Origin: Thermacetogenium phaeum DSM 12270
Lineage (GTDB): Bacteria > Bacillota > DSM-12270 > Thermacetogeniales > Thermacetogeniaceae
Reading direction: 5' to 3'
Assembly: GCF_000305935.1 (NCBI RefSeq)
Contig: NC_018870.1
Location: forward strand, 1,845,001-1,909,000
Length of the DNA: 64,000 bases
Shown: positions 34,669 through 43,563 of the stretch, in pieces
How the letters are laid out: each line of letters begins with the position of its first letter
Position numbering within the stretch: position 1 is the stretch's first letter
Program-made: the position numbers and the translations under genes
Notes under the pieces: generated by a model
What the model saw: only the letters and a program-made list of their open reading frames with translations
Told to the model about the DNA's origin: nothing
Database searches by the model: none

Positions 34669-35676
34669 CTAACCGAGCTTCTGCGCCGCTTCCTTTAACA
34701 TGCGGCGGATGGGCAGGTTGTAAGGGCATCTCTCTTCGCACTCACCGCATTCGAGGCAATCCTCCGGTTTGGCCTTCAAGGCACGGTAGCGTTCGACTGC
34801 CCATTCCTTTAATCCGTACCTGGTGTAGTAGCCTTCAAACAGAAACACCGACGGGATGTCGATTCCCTGCTGGCAGGGAAGGCAGTACTCGCACCTCCTG
34901 CAGAACTGCATCCCCAGGCTGGCCACCTCGCGCTGCAATTCCTCCCTCTCGGCAGCGCTGAGAGGCAGGGGATTGCTTCCGACGGCAGCATTCTCTTCTA
35001 CCTGCCGTACGGAGTCCATTCCGGGAATGAGAGTGGACACCGGATATTCCAGCAGATATCGCAGGGCAAAGTTAGCGTTACTCAACGCACCTCCGGCCAG
35101 GGGCTTCATAACGATCGCCCCGACACCGGTTTCCGTCGCCAGATCTAAGAGCTCCCGCACGCCGTTGGTTTCGACTGCATTGAAGGGAAACTGCACAGTC
35201 TCCACTTCACCCGTTTTCACGACCTTAATGAGCAGCTCTTTAACATGCCCAGTAACTCCGATATGCTTAATCTTCCCCTGATCCCTGGCCTCTTTCAAAG
35301 CGGCCAAGGCCCCGTCGGGCTTCAGGACCTTCTCCAGCGTCTCCTCGTCTTTGATGTTGTGCATCTGATAGAGGTCGATGCAGTCCACACCCAGGGCCTG
35401 CAGGCTCTTCTCGATGTCGGCGGCCATCCCTTCCCGGTCTCGCGCCATGGACTTCGTGGCAATGATCACCTTATCCCGGTGCTCTTTCAGAGCTACTCCC
35501 AGCTTCTCTTCACTATCCGTGTAGCCCCTGGCAGTATCGAAGAAATTGATGCCCAGCTCCAGAGCGCGGCCGACCACCTTTTTCGCTTCCGCGCCGTCAA
35601 TCCTTTGAATGGGAATCCCTCCAAACCCTACTAAAGAGACCCTGTACCCTGTTCTTCCCAGTTCTCTGTACTCCAT
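34669..35676 (-). CDS. Aldo/keto reductase with C-terminal ferredoxin domain
   Basis: A 335-residue protein. Residues 1-265 form the aldo/keto reductase barrel; the catalytic tyrosine is in ARGYTDSEEKLG near 55 and the barrel binds NADP(H). The C-terminal part has cluster cysteines in CRRCEYCLPC and CLECGECEERCPY, as in the 4Fe-4S subfamily of anaerobes, which may couple NADPH to ferredoxin. ATG 35676 follows GGAGGTC. The carbonyl substrate is unknown. It lies between the alanine symporter and ychF genes. Confidence 0.9.
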   Translation of the reverse strand: MEYRELGRTGYRVSLVGFGGIPIQRIDGAEAKKVVGRALELGINFFDTARGYTDSEEKLGVALKEHRDKVIIATKSMARDREGMAADIEKSLQALGVDCIDLYQMHNIKDEETLEKVLKPDGALAALKEARDQGKIKHIGVTGHVKELLIKVVKTGEVETVQFPFNAVETNGVRELLDLATETGVGAIVMKPLAGGALSNANFALRYLLEYPVSTLIPGMDSVRQVEENAAVGSNPLPLSAAEREELQREVASLGMQFCRRCEYCLPCQQGIDIPSVFLFEGYYTRYGLKEWAVERYRALKAKPEDCLECGECEERCPYNLPIRRMLKEAAQKLG

Positions 35677-35724
35677 TTTTGACCTCCAATCCAATAAATG
35701 GTAGATAACGCCGATCAGCTAAAT

Positions 35725-37071
35725 CTAAAGCTTCTCCCGCTCACGGATCTTCATGAACTCTTTCGTCTCGGCGACAACGACCCCTGAGAGGGCCAAGAGA
35801 GCGATGAGGTTGGGAATCGCCATCGCCCCGTTGAAAACGTCGGCGATATTCCAGACCAGCGACAGCTGCCAGACGGCCCCAAAAAACACGGTGATGCTGA
35901 AGATCAGCCGGTAGGGGAGCAGCCCCTTGTAGCCCACCAGATAGTAGAAGCACTTCTCCCCGTAATAGGACCACCCCAAGACCGTGGAGTAGGCGAACAA
36001 AATGAGTCCTACCGTGACGATCAGGCTGCCGAAGCCGGGGAGAAAGTATTCGAAGGAACGGCTGGTGAGGGCGGCAGCCTGCGCCTGATCAATGGAGGAA
36101 TAGAGGCCAGCCATGACCAGGGAAATGCCCGTAATCGAGCAAACAACAATGGTATCCAGAAAGGTGCCGCTCATGGAGACCAGGGCCTGCCGGCACGGAT
36201 GATCGGTTTTGGCAGCGGCAGCCGCTATCGGGGCCGAACCCAGACCGGCCTCATTGGAAAAGACACCTCTAGCAACACCGTAGCGGATTGTGGTGCCCAA
36301 AAGGGCGCCAAATCCCGCCTCTTTAGAGAAAGCCTCGCTAAAGATCAACCCCAAAGCTTGAGGAAGTAGATTAACATGGGTGATCAGGATATACAGGCCT
36401 GCCAGGATGTAAAAAACGGCCATCAAGGGGACCAGCATACCGGCGACTCTCCCGATGCTCTTAATACCTCCAAGAACGACCAGGGCGGTCAGAATGGCCA
36501 GGACAATTCCCGTAGCCCAGTTGGGCACGCCAAAGGTGTCGTATACTGCTCCGGCCACAGAGTTTACCTGCACCAGGTTCCCGATACCGAAGGAAGCCAC
36601 AGTACCAAAGAGGGCGAACAGAACGGCCAACCACTTCCAGCCCAGGCCGCGCTCGATGTAGTACATGGGGCCACCGGCCATTTCCCCCTTTTCATCGATA
36701 ACGCGGTACTTAACAGCCAGCACCGCCTCACTGTACTTAGTCGCCATTCCGACGAGGGCAGTCACCCACATCCAGAAGACAGCACCGGGCCCCCCGATGA
36801 CGACGGCAGTGGCCACACCCACGATATTCCCGGTGCCGATGGTTGCAGCCAGTGCGGTCATCAGGGCTTGAAAATGGGAAATATCCCCTGTGGAGAGGCG
36901 GTCCTGCCGGGCTGGCGAAAAGGCCAGTTGGAGTGCGTAAGGCAAGGTAGAAAATTGCATCAACCGCAGCCGTATAGTAAGAAAAAGGCCTGTCCCAACG
37001 AGTAAGACCAGCATCCAGGGCCCCCAAACAAAATCGCTTAAAAGACCGACAATATCGCTCAATGCTTCCAT
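35725..37071 (-). CDS. Sodium:alanine/glycine symporter (AGCS family)
   Basis: A 448-residue transporter with ten or more membrane segments. The family signature GGPMYYIERGLG near residue 123 and the FSNEAGLGSAPIAAA motif near 260 are intact. It imports alanine or glycine with sodium. ATG 37071 is the start. The leader ahead of it carries competing hairpins, which may serve regulation, but I could not match them to the glycine riboswitch that controls many homologues. Alanine supply suits the alr gene in the same window. Confidence 0.92.
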   Translation of the reverse strand: MEALSDIVGLLSDFVWGPWMLVLLVGTGLFLTIRLRLMQFSTLPYALQLAFSPARQDRLSTGDISHFQALMTALAATIGTGNIVGVATAVVIGGPGAVFWMWVTALVGMATKYSEAVLAVKYRVIDEKGEMAGGPMYYIERGLGWKWLAVLFALFGTVASFGIGNLVQVNSVAGAVYDTFGVPNWATGIVLAILTALVVLGGIKSIGRVAGMLVPLMAVFYILAGLYILITHVNLLPQALGLIFSEAFSKEAGFGALLGTTIRYGVARGVFSNEAGLGSAPIAAAAAKTDHPCRQALVSMSGTFLDTIVVCSITGISLVMAGLYSSIDQAQAAALTSRSFEYFLPGFGSLIVTVGLILFAYSTVLGWSYYGEKCFYYLVGYKGLLPYRLIFSITVFFGAVWQLSLVWNIADVFNGAMAIPNLIALLALSGVVVAETKEFMKIREREKL

Positions 37072-37149
37072 GGTACCGATTTTCCTTTCCCTTACAAAGC
37101 GTATATTTATCGTGTATAATCGATACTTCCATCGTCACGGCCAACGCCT

Positions 37150-37200
37150 GGATACCAGGCACAGCCGCCTTAAGCGGCGGCCCAAACAGCCGCCCATTCT
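37150..37200 (-). promoter_or_regulatory. Competing hairpins in the symporter leader
   Basis: On the minus strand GGCGGC can pair with GCCGCC across TGTTTGG, or that GCCGCC can pair with a following GGCGGC across GCTTAA; the two are mutually exclusive. GCCTGG-TAT-CCAGGC forms a third hairpin next to them. The logic resembles a switch, but no ligand class is recognised. Confidence 0.35.
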
Positions 37201-37261
37201 AGCTAAAATTTACTGCAGAACATCTTCTTATAGTATAACAAAAACATTTTCCTTGTGGAGA

Positions 37262-37307
37262 AAAATAACAAAAAATATGCGGCAGGTAATCCTCTTACCT
37301 TGCCGCA
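37262..37307 (-). terminator. Terminator after the 110-residue hypothetical gene
   Basis: TGCGGCA with GGTAA and TTACC inside pairs to TGCCGCA, and ATATTTTTTGTTATTTTT follows on the minus strand. It closes the hypothetical gene ending at 37318. Confidence 0.85.
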
Positions 37308-37317
37308 GCCTCATCCG

Positions 37318-37650
37318 TTAATATGATCCCCTTCTTCTGAGCAGTTCCCTGATCAAAAGGATCAGGATCAGCGGCCTCAGCAACCCTCCCCTTCCCAACT
37401 GCTCGGCGGCATATTCTCTTTCCGGATAATCACTGCTATGATCCGCCAAAACCTTTCTGTAAATATGGTCGGCCATCCGCTCCACACCCGCTCGCGACGG
37501 ATAGGGGTATAATTCGGGATTCGAGGGATTGTCGTGCATTTCGCACATCTGCTTGATCATCGGGTAGAGGCGGTAATATATTTCGGGGTACATGGAATCC
37601 AGGGGTTCAACCGGATAATGCATGCCCAGTTGATCACCGATTGGCTCCAC
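37318..37650 (-). CDS. Conserved-looking hypothetical protein
   Basis: A 110-residue protein without a recognised domain. The segment YYRLYPMIKQMCEMHDNPSN followed by PELYPYPSR is rich in aromatic residues and has the look of a small, conserved Clostridia protein, ending in a basic hydrophobic tail (LILILLIRELLRRRGSY). I chose GTG 37650 because AAGGAGGTG lies eight bases upstream; an earlier TTG is not supported. It follows upp, on the same strand, and has its own terminator. A membrane association through the tail is possible. Confidence 0.65.
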   Translation of the reverse strand: MEPIGDQLGMHYPVEPLDSMYPEIYYRLYPMIKQMCEMHDNPSNPELYPYPSRAGVERMADHIYRKVLADHSSDYPEREYAAEQLGRGGLLRPLILILLIRELLRRRGSY

Positions 37651-37714
37651 AGTGCCACCACCTCCTTGGGGAATGAACAACTCTTTTTCATAATATTGTT
37701 AACCGGTCGAACTG

Positions 37715-38377
37715 TTACTTTCCAGAAACATTATTTCCCGCTTGGAAAAGCCGGTCACCGGCGTCTCCCAGCCCCGGTACAATAAAGGCCCTTTCATTCA
37801 GACCGGGATCAACAGAGGCGGCAACGATCTGAGTGCCGGGAAACTCCTTCCGCACCCTGTTGATGCCCTGCTCCACCGCCAGGGCACAGACGAGAGTAAC
37901 CTGCTCTTCTCTGTAACCCTTTGCGGTGATCATCTCCAAAGCCAGGACACTGCTGTTTCCCGTTGCCAACATCGGATCGAGCAGAAAGACATGGTCAAAA
38001 TCATCCGGTGCAGCAGGAACGGCGTCCAGGTAGGAGCGCGCCTTAAGTGTATCCTCGTCCCGGGCAATCCCGATGTGAGCAACCCCGGCTCCAGGCAGCA
38101 GCGTAAGAAAAGCTTCGACAAATCCCAGCCCCGCCCGGAGGATGGGAACCAGCAGCAGCCTTTCTTCAACAACGGAGCAAGACAATGCCCTCACACCGAG
38201 AGGCGTGATGACCGTCTCCCGCACTACATTCAGCCCTTCGGCGGCCTTAACGGCCAGCAGCACTCCCAACCGGAATAAAGCCCTGCGGAATTCGGAGCTT
38301 TTGGTCTCCCTGCTACGCAGCACCCGCAGGCAGCTTTCTGCCAGAGGATGTCTTAAAATCACGGGTTCTCTCAACAT
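37715..38377 (-). CDS. upp: Uracil phosphoribosyltransferase
   Basis: A 220-residue pyrimidine salvage enzyme that makes UMP from uracil and PRPP. The PRPP loop DPMLATGNS near residue 132 and the uracil-binding end PGLGDAGDRLFQ near 200 are present; the family norm is DPMLATGGS, so one glycine is replaced by asparagine. ATG 38377 is the start. It is divergent from degV, which begins 193 bases away, and the pair share a promoter region. Confidence 0.92.
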   Translation of the reverse strand: MLREPVILRHPLAESCLRVLRSRETKSSEFRRALFRLGVLLAVKAAEGLNVVRETVITPLGVRALSCSVVEERLLLVPILRAGLGFVEAFLTLLPGAGVAHIGIARDEDTLKARSYLDAVPAAPDDFDHVFLLDPMLATGNSSVLALEMITAKGYREEQVTLVCALAVEQGINRVRKEFPGTQIVAASVDPGLNERAFIVPGLGDAGDRLFQAGNNVSGK

Positions 38378-38482
38378 AACACCCGCCCGCCCTTTCTTCG
38401 TGGTATAATCGCCGTTGCGGCGTTAAAAAGCTTCTTCATCAAGTGTATTTTACCCGGAAACACCGCCCCGCTTTTTAGGGGC

Positions 38483-38512
38483 TTTCAACAAACAGAGGGG
38501 ATCAAGTATAAT
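38483..38512 (+). promoter_or_regulatory. Promoter of degV
   Basis: TATAAT at 38507-38512 is perfect, and TTTCAA at 38483-38488 lies 18 bases upstream. Transcription should start near 38519. Confidence 0.55.
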
Positions 38513-38570
38513 AGCTCTGGATGCCGGTTTTAGAACAAAAACGAATCCAGAAGAGGAGGAAGGAAACACT

Positions 38571-39401
38571 TTGATTCAAATTATCACCGACAGCGCCGCC
38601 GACCTGCCGGACGAACTAGTCAAAAAGCATCGCCTGCGGATTGTACCTCTTACCGTCACTATCGACGGGGTAGAATACAGAGAAGGGATAGACATTACGA
38701 CGGAGGAATTCAATAAAAAAATGGTCTCTTCCAGCACGCTGCCCCAAACCTCCCAACCGGCGGCAGCCAGCTTCGCCAGCGCCTTCCGGGAACTGGCCCC
38801 AAAAGGGGAACTCATCTGCATTACCATCTCCTCCAAGCTGAGCGGAACCTATCAGTCCGCTTGCCTGGCCAGGGAGATGTCGGGCTGCGATGTGGCCGTT
38901 TTTGACAGCCAGGCGGCAACCCTGGGACAGGGGCTGCAGGTTATCAAAGCGGCCGAACTGGCGGAAAAAAGGCTGTCGCGGGAAAGCATTATTGAAGAGC
39001 TGAAGCGCTACAGAAACAACATGAACATTTACATACTCCTCTACACCCTGGAGAATATCGTCAAAGGGGGTAGATTGAGTAGGTTTCAGGGCGCCCTCTC
39101 GAAGATTTTGAACATCAAGGTTCTGCTAACAGGAGTAGAAGGGAAGGTAGTTATGCTGGAAAGAATCCATGGGAGAAAGAAGGCCCTGCACCGGCTGCTG
39201 GAGAGAATAGCTGAAAAGCTTCAGGACGCGCATAACTGCTCCCGGCGCTTTGGCATTTCCCACTGCCAAAACCTTGCGGACTCCGAATTTCTAAAAGAAG
39301 AGATCAAGAAAAGATTTCCTTCCTCCGAGGTCATTATCAATGAAATGGGGCCCACGATCAGCACCTATGCCGGGCCCGGAGGATTGGTTCTCTCCTTTTA
39401 A
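38571..39401 (+). CDS. DegV family fatty-acid-binding protein
   Basis: A 276-residue DegV protein, which binds a fatty acid; the FakB members present it to the kinase FakA. The opening IITDSAADLP, the TSQPAAASF stretch near 60 and the C-terminal HCQNLADSEFL are typical. TTG 38571 has GAGGAGGAAGG upstream. It overlaps the following metallo-hydrolase gene tail-to-tail by four bases. No fakA is in the window, so its partner is elsewhere. Confidence 0.92.
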   Translation: MIQIITDSAADLPDELVKKHRLRIVPLTVTIDGVEYREGIDITTEEFNKKMVSSSTLPQTSQPAAASFASAFRELAPKGELICITISSKLSGTYQSACLAREMSGCDVAVFDSQAATLGQGLQVIKAAELAEKRLSRESIIEELKRYRNNMNIYILLYTLENIVKGGRLSRFQGALSKILNIKVLLTGVEGKVVMLERIHGRKKALHRLLERIAEKLQDAHNCSRRFGISHCQNLADSEFLKEEIKKRFPSSEVIINEMGPTISTYAGPGGLVLSF

Positions 39402-40309
39402 AATCGGGAATAAAAGAGGTTGCCTCCCTCAATCGAATAGGTGATCAGACCCCTGTCATTAAGGTACTTTATGAATGCCGAAACGGTTGATAAGAGCAGG
39501 TGGTATTCCATCAGGTTCAGCTTTAAGTCATTCATTAACACCAGTTTCTTGAGAACATCCTCCCTGCTCAAGGGGCGGTCGAGAAGCTTGAGGATTTGCT
39601 GCAGATACTTATCTATATTGGCCAGGTTTCTGGCAATCAGTGACGCCATTTCCTCCCGGGAAATTATCCCTTGTTCGTCATGAGCGATCAGAAAAGAGCC
39701 GGCTTCGATTTCCCGCAGGTAGTTTAAGGTCTCCACGCTTTCCTCGACGTCGAAGAGATAGGGGAGGGAGTATTTATCGAGGGTGCCGTGGCCGAAAACG
39801 GAGTCCCCGACAAAACAAACCCTCTGGGGAGTGATGACCCCGATCTGCCCCCAGGTATGGCCGGCAAGAGGGATTATTTCAAAGGTTTGATCCTGAAGCC
39901 GGATGGAGCCCTCCTTCAGGACGACATCTACCGGGAAGCGCCGGGGGCTGCGCTCCAGGCCACGCAGGGGTTTGGCCGAATAGAGCATCACGGCCAGCAG
40001 GAACGGGTTTTCCATGAAGATCTTTTCCTTTGCCGAAGCGCAAACCAGGCAGTCGGGATAAGCCTTCTTCAAGTAAATATTTCCGCCGCAGTGGTCAAGG
40101 TGGGCGTGGGTGTTGATGATGTATTTCAAGTGCAGGCCGTTTGCCGTCAGCACTTCCTCGATCCTCTTTGCCCTGCTGTTGTTGATTCCGGGATCGATGA
40201 GCAGGCACTCTTTGTTCTCGAAGACATAAACACCGCTGTTGGTAGGACCCGGAAGGTAGTATGTACTCCCCTGGATTCTGATGAGATCCACTTTCAACAC
40301 CCTGTTCAA
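39398..40309 (-). CDS. Metallo-beta-lactamase fold hydrolase
   Basis: A 303-residue zinc hydrolase. The metal motif is THAHLDHCGG at about 68-77, with further ligands in GHTWGQ near 160 and GDSVFGHG near 178. Such proteins are often glyoxalase II-like thioesterases or lactonases. The C-terminal ~85 residues form a helical domain of unknown role. TTG 40309 is the frame start, but GTG 40291, with AGGGTG six bases upstream, may be used instead. The substrate is unknown. Confidence 0.88.
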   Translation of the reverse strand: MNRVLKVDLIRIQGSTYYLPGPTNSGVYVFENKECLLIDPGINNSRAKRIEEVLTANGLHLKYIINTHAHLDHCGGNIYLKKAYPDCLVCASAKEKIFMENPFLLAVMLYSAKPLRGLERSPRRFPVDVVLKEGSIRLQDQTFEIIPLAGHTWGQIGVITPQRVCFVGDSVFGHGTLDKYSLPYLFDVEESVETLNYLREIEAGSFLIAHDEQGIISREEMASLIARNLANIDKYLQQILKLLDRPLSREDVLKKLVLMNDLKLNLMEYHLLLSTVSAFIKYLNDRGLITYSIEGGNLFYSRF

Positions 40310-40366
40310 TCATAACAGATTCTGATCACGAACGACAATCCTTGATGAGGGAAAGGAGGCAAGCAA

Positions 40367-41038
40367 GTGCCGATAACAACCGTCCTCTTTGACCTGGACG
40401 GCACCCTGATCGATTCCATTCCCCTGATCAAGCTCAGCTTTCAACACGTTTTTGAAGAAATGGAAATTCCTTGGGGGAATGGCGAGGTGCTGAAAACCAT
40501 CGGCCTCCCTTTAAGGGATGTGGCCGCCTTTTATGCCGGGGAACGGGCGGCGGAATTCCTGGAGATCTATGCCGAATTCCAGCGGAAGAATCAAAAAAGG
40601 CTGCTCAAACCCTACCCCGGGGCGGAAGAAACCCTCTCCAACCTGCAAAAAATGGGCTGCCGGATCGGCGTGGTTACATCCAAACGCCGCGGCCCCACCC
40701 AGGACGGCCTTTCTCTGACCGGCCTTGAAAGATACCCGGAGGTGGTGGTCACGGTGGAGGATATCAAGCGGCCGAAACCGGACCCGGACGGCATCCTCGT
40801 CGCTCTCGAAATCCTGCAGGCGCTTCCTGAAGAAGCCGCCTATATCGGTGACAGCGTCTACGATATCCTGACGGGGAAAAATGCCGGGGTTACCACGGTC
40901 GCCGTGGCCTGGGGAATAGCATCTGAAGAAGAGCTCAAAGAGAAGAAACCCGATTTCTTCGTCCGGTCCTGGGATGAATTGAACCGCCTCTGCGCAGCTT
41001 TGTTAACAGGCGAGCGAATACCCGCCGGATTAGATTAA
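40367..41038 (+). CDS. HAD phosphatase (PpaX-like)
   Basis: A 223-residue haloacid-dehalogenase phosphatase with catalytic FDLDGTLIDS near residue 7, motif II TSK near 104, and GDSVYDI near 162. It resembles the PpaX/PGPase family, which hydrolyses pyrophosphate or phosphoglycolate. GTG 40367 follows AGGAGG. It is divergent from the metallo-hydrolase gene and stands alone before the lysine riboswitch. The exact substrate cannot be set from sequence. Confidence 0.9.
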   Translation: MPITTVLFDLDGTLIDSIPLIKLSFQHVFEEMEIPWGNGEVLKTIGLPLRDVAAFYAGERAAEFLEIYAEFQRKNQKRLLKPYPGAEETLSNLQKMGCRIGVVTSKRRGPTQDGLSLTGLERYPEVVVTVEDIKRPKPDPDGILVALEILQALPEEAAYIGDSVYDILTGKNAGVTTVAVAWGIASEEELKEKKPDFFVRSWDELNRLCAALLTGERIPAGLD

Positions 41039-41191
41039 CGATAGGGGATTGGATCTCTTAAAAACCGCTGCTGAATCTCCGCCGGACGGTGCCGTCGGCC
41101 ATACCCTTTTTCATGTGGACCGATCGTTAACTAATCGTAATCGCTCCAGACTATTAAGAACTTAAAAAAAGAATTCACGAACTGCAAACGG

Positions 41192-41220
41192 TTGACTTAC
41201 AGAGCAAATAAGGGCAAAAT
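41192..41220 (+). promoter_or_regulatory. Promoter of the lysine-regulated operon
   Basis: TTGACT at 41192-41197 and CAAAAT at 41215-41220 are 17 bases apart, about 45 bases before the riboswitch. Confidence 0.5.
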
Positions 41221-41261
41221 AAAGACAGAACGGGAAAAATCATAAAAACTAAATATAGATA

Positions 41262-41445
41262 TGGATGATAGAGGCGCGGCATTTAAGAGTACCTCTGCAG
41301 AGGTAAGCACGATGAAGCACAGGGAAAGGAAATGCCGCCGAAGTGTACACCCGACGCTTTAAGGGTGTATGCTGGGCCTGCACAGAATATGTGCAGGACT
41401 GTCACAAATATCATCAAATTGTGGAGAGCTATCATTCAAAGTGGA
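41262..41445 (+). promoter_or_regulatory. Lysine riboswitch (L box)
   Basis: The conserved core blocks occur in order: AGAGGCGCGGC, AAGAGTACC, AGAGG with GGGAAAGGAAATGCCGCCGAAG, TGCTGGGCCTGCA, GGACTGTCAC and GTGGAGAGCTATC. This matches the lysine-sensing L box. Two terminator hairpins follow, so it should switch off the downstream transporter when lysine is plentiful. Confidence 0.95.
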
Positions 41446-41462
41446 ACACACCTACCGTGAGA

Positions 41463-41491
41463 AGCCTTGAGTGAGACGCTCAAGGCTTTTA
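41463..41491 (+). terminator. Riboswitch-controlled terminator
   Basis: AGCCTTGAG 41463-41471 pairs with CTCAAGGCT 41479-41487 and a T-rich tail follows. It is the expression platform of the lysine riboswitch. Confidence 0.85.
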
Positions 41492-41506
41492 TCTAGGATC
41501 TGCTAA

Positions 41507-41538
41507 AAAGATGGCCTCCCAAACGGCCATCTTTATCA
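41507..41538 (+). terminator. Second tandem terminator
   Basis: AAAGATGGCC 41507-41516 pairs with GGCCATCTTT 41525-41534, followed by ATCATT. It lies 16 bases after the first terminator and may back it up. Confidence 0.6.
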
Positions 41539-41701
41539 TTATCTGCAAAAGGAGGGATTCCCGGAAAGAGCACAAAGCAAGTGAGCAATCCGTCGCGTTG
41601 TTCTGAGCATTATTCTCATGAAGGGAGGCGAAAGTCCTGTGTTTCGGCAGCCATGCCCGCTCGTCAGAGAGCGCCGGAGGTGTCCGGGAAACCAGGAGCA
41701 T

Positions 41702-43474
41702 ATGAAGAGAAGAATTCTGCTCATGAGCGTCTTTTTCACATTCCTGTTTTTACTGACCACCGCTGCCTGTGCCTTTGCTGCGGAGAGCGACCCTGCGGCT
41801 GCCAACGCTCAGAGGTATGGGTTCTGGACGCTGCTGCCGCCGCTTTTAGCAATTGTCCTGGCCTTTATCACGAAAGAAACCGTCCCCTCTCTATTTCTAG
41901 GCGTTTTTTCTGGAACTTTCTTACTGGAACTGAACGGCTTCAACGTCTTCGAGGCATTATTTAAGGGTTTTCTCCTCTTTGTGGACAAGGTCTTATATGC
42001 TCTGGCCGATCCCTGGAATGCCGGTATCGTCCTGCAGTGTCTGGCCATCGGCGGTGTTATCGCACTGGTTCAGAGAATGGGCGGCGCCAGGGCGGTGGCC
42101 GAAGCCCTGGCCAGAAGAGCAAAGGGCCCGCGGAGCGCCCAGATCGTCACGTGGCTGATGGGAATATTTATTTTCTTCGACGACTACGCCAACTCCCTCA
42201 TTGTAGGCCCGGTCATGCGGCCGGTTACCGACAGGCTGCGGATTTCCCGGGAAAAGCTCTCATTTATCATAGACTCCACGGCAGCCCCGATAGCCGGTAT
42301 CGCTCTCATCTCCACATGGATCGGCTACGAGATCAGCCTGATCAAAGACGCTTACGCTTCCGTCGGACAAGCAGTCAACTCCTACGCCATCTTCTGCGCC
42401 AGCATTCCCTACCGCTTTTACAACATCCTGATCCTGGCGTTCATCCTTTTCATGGCCTTATTCTTGAGGGATTTCGGGCCGATGCTGAAAGCCGAGCGGA
42501 GAGCAAGGGAGACCGGCAAAGTGCTTGATGACAACGCCAAACCGATGGTGTCGACCGAAGCCACGGGACTTGAGCCCCGGCCCGGGCAGAAGACAAGCAT
42601 CTGGGATGCCATCATCCCGATCGGCGTCCTGATCTTCGGCTCTCTCTTCGGTTTTTATTTCAACGGCCACGGAGCCATTATGGGTGGTGAGGACGAGCAG
42701 CTAATCCACCTCATCCAGACCGCACCCCTTTCCTTCACCGCCATCAGGGAGTGCTTCGGAGCCGCTGACGCCAGTGTGGTCCTCTTCCAGGCGGCCATCT
42801 TCGCCGGCATCGTGGCCATGGCCATAGGGGTGGGCAAAAAGATCTTTACTCTGGGAGAGGCCATCGAAACCTGGGTTACAGGAGTGAAATCACTCGTCAT
42901 CACCGGAGTTATTCTCCTTCTGGCCTGGTCGCTGGGAGGGGTCATCAAAGAACTGGGTACTGCCATCTATCTGACCCGGATACTCTCTGACGCCATTCCA
43001 CCCTTTACATTGCCGGCTCTGATCTTCGTCCTGGGTTCTCTGATCTCCTTTGCCACAGGTACCTCTTACGGCACGATGGGAATTCTCATGCCTCTGGTCG
43101 TCCCCCTGGCCTACGCGATCAATCCCGAGAGCGGATATGTCATCATGTGCGTGGGAGCGGTGCTCACCGGAGCCATCTTCGGTGACCACTGCTCACCCAT
43201 ATCGGACACAACCATCCTCTCTTCCATGGGAGCCGCCTGCGATCACATCGCTCACGTCAACACCCAGATGTGGTATGCCCTGGTAGTAGGAGTGTTGACC
43301 CTCGTCTTTGGGTATCTTCCCGTGGGACTGGGAATCCCCGTTGCCATTGTCCTGCCTGTATCCATTATCCTGACCGGGTTAACGGTTTACTTCCTGGGTC
43401 AGCCGGTGGAGAGCAAGGTCCCGGCAGAGGTTCTGGAAGGGCGACTGGAAACGGCAGCCCAAAAAGAGGAGTAA
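41702..43474 (+). CDS. NhaC-family Na+/H+ antiporter, predicted lysine transporter
   Basis: A 590-residue membrane protein with about twelve hydrophobic segments plus a signal-like N-terminus (MKRRILLMSVFFTFLFLL then ACAFAA). It belongs to the NhaC superfamily; the conserved FDDYANSLIVGPVMRP near residue 160 and FGDHCSPISDTTILSS near 490 match. Lysine-riboswitch-controlled NhaC members have been predicted to be lysine transporters (LysW), and the riboswitch here supports that role over general pH control. I chose ATG 41702, behind CAGGAG; earlier frames lack support. Confidence 0.88.
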   Translation: MKRRILLMSVFFTFLFLLTTAACAFAAESDPAAANAQRYGFWTLLPPLLAIVLAFITKETVPSLFLGVFSGTFLLELNGFNVFEALFKGFLLFVDKVLYALADPWNAGIVLQCLAIGGVIALVQRMGGARAVAEALARRAKGPRSAQIVTWLMGIFIFFDDYANSLIVGPVMRPVTDRLRISREKLSFIIDSTAAPIAGIALISTWIGYEISLIKDAYASVGQAVNSYAIFCASIPYRFYNILILAFILFMALFLRDFGPMLKAERRARETGKVLDDNAKPMVSTEATGLEPRPGQKTSIWDAIIPIGVLIFGSLFGFYFNGHGAIMGGEDEQLIHLIQTAPLSFTAIRECFGAADASVVLFQAAIFAGIVAMAIGVGKKIFTLGEAIETWVTGVKSLVITGVILLLAWSLGGVIKELGTAIYLTRILSDAIPPFTLPALIFVLGSLISFATGTSYGTMGILMPLVVPLAYAINPESGYVIMCVGAVLTGAIFGDHCSPISDTTILSSMGAACDHIAHVNTQMWYALVVGVLTLVFGYLPVGLGIPVAIVLPVSIILTGLTVYFLGQPVESKVPAEVLEGRLETAAQKEE

Positions 43475-43500
43475 GAGAGACCTATCTCCTGACATCTTAA

Positions 43501-43535
43501 GCACCGGCCCCAGGCAAAAGAGGGCCGGTGCTTTA
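43501..43535 (+). terminator. Terminator of the NhaC gene
   Basis: GCACCGGCCC 43501-43510 pairs with GGGCCGGTGC 43522-43531, followed by TTTATT. Confidence 0.85.
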
Positions 43536-43563
43536 TTGAGAGACCGGCAACACCGGGGTGCTC

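Noticed and set aside
37072-37260. Glycine riboswitch before the symporter
   Set aside because: The glycine aptamer core sequences are absent.
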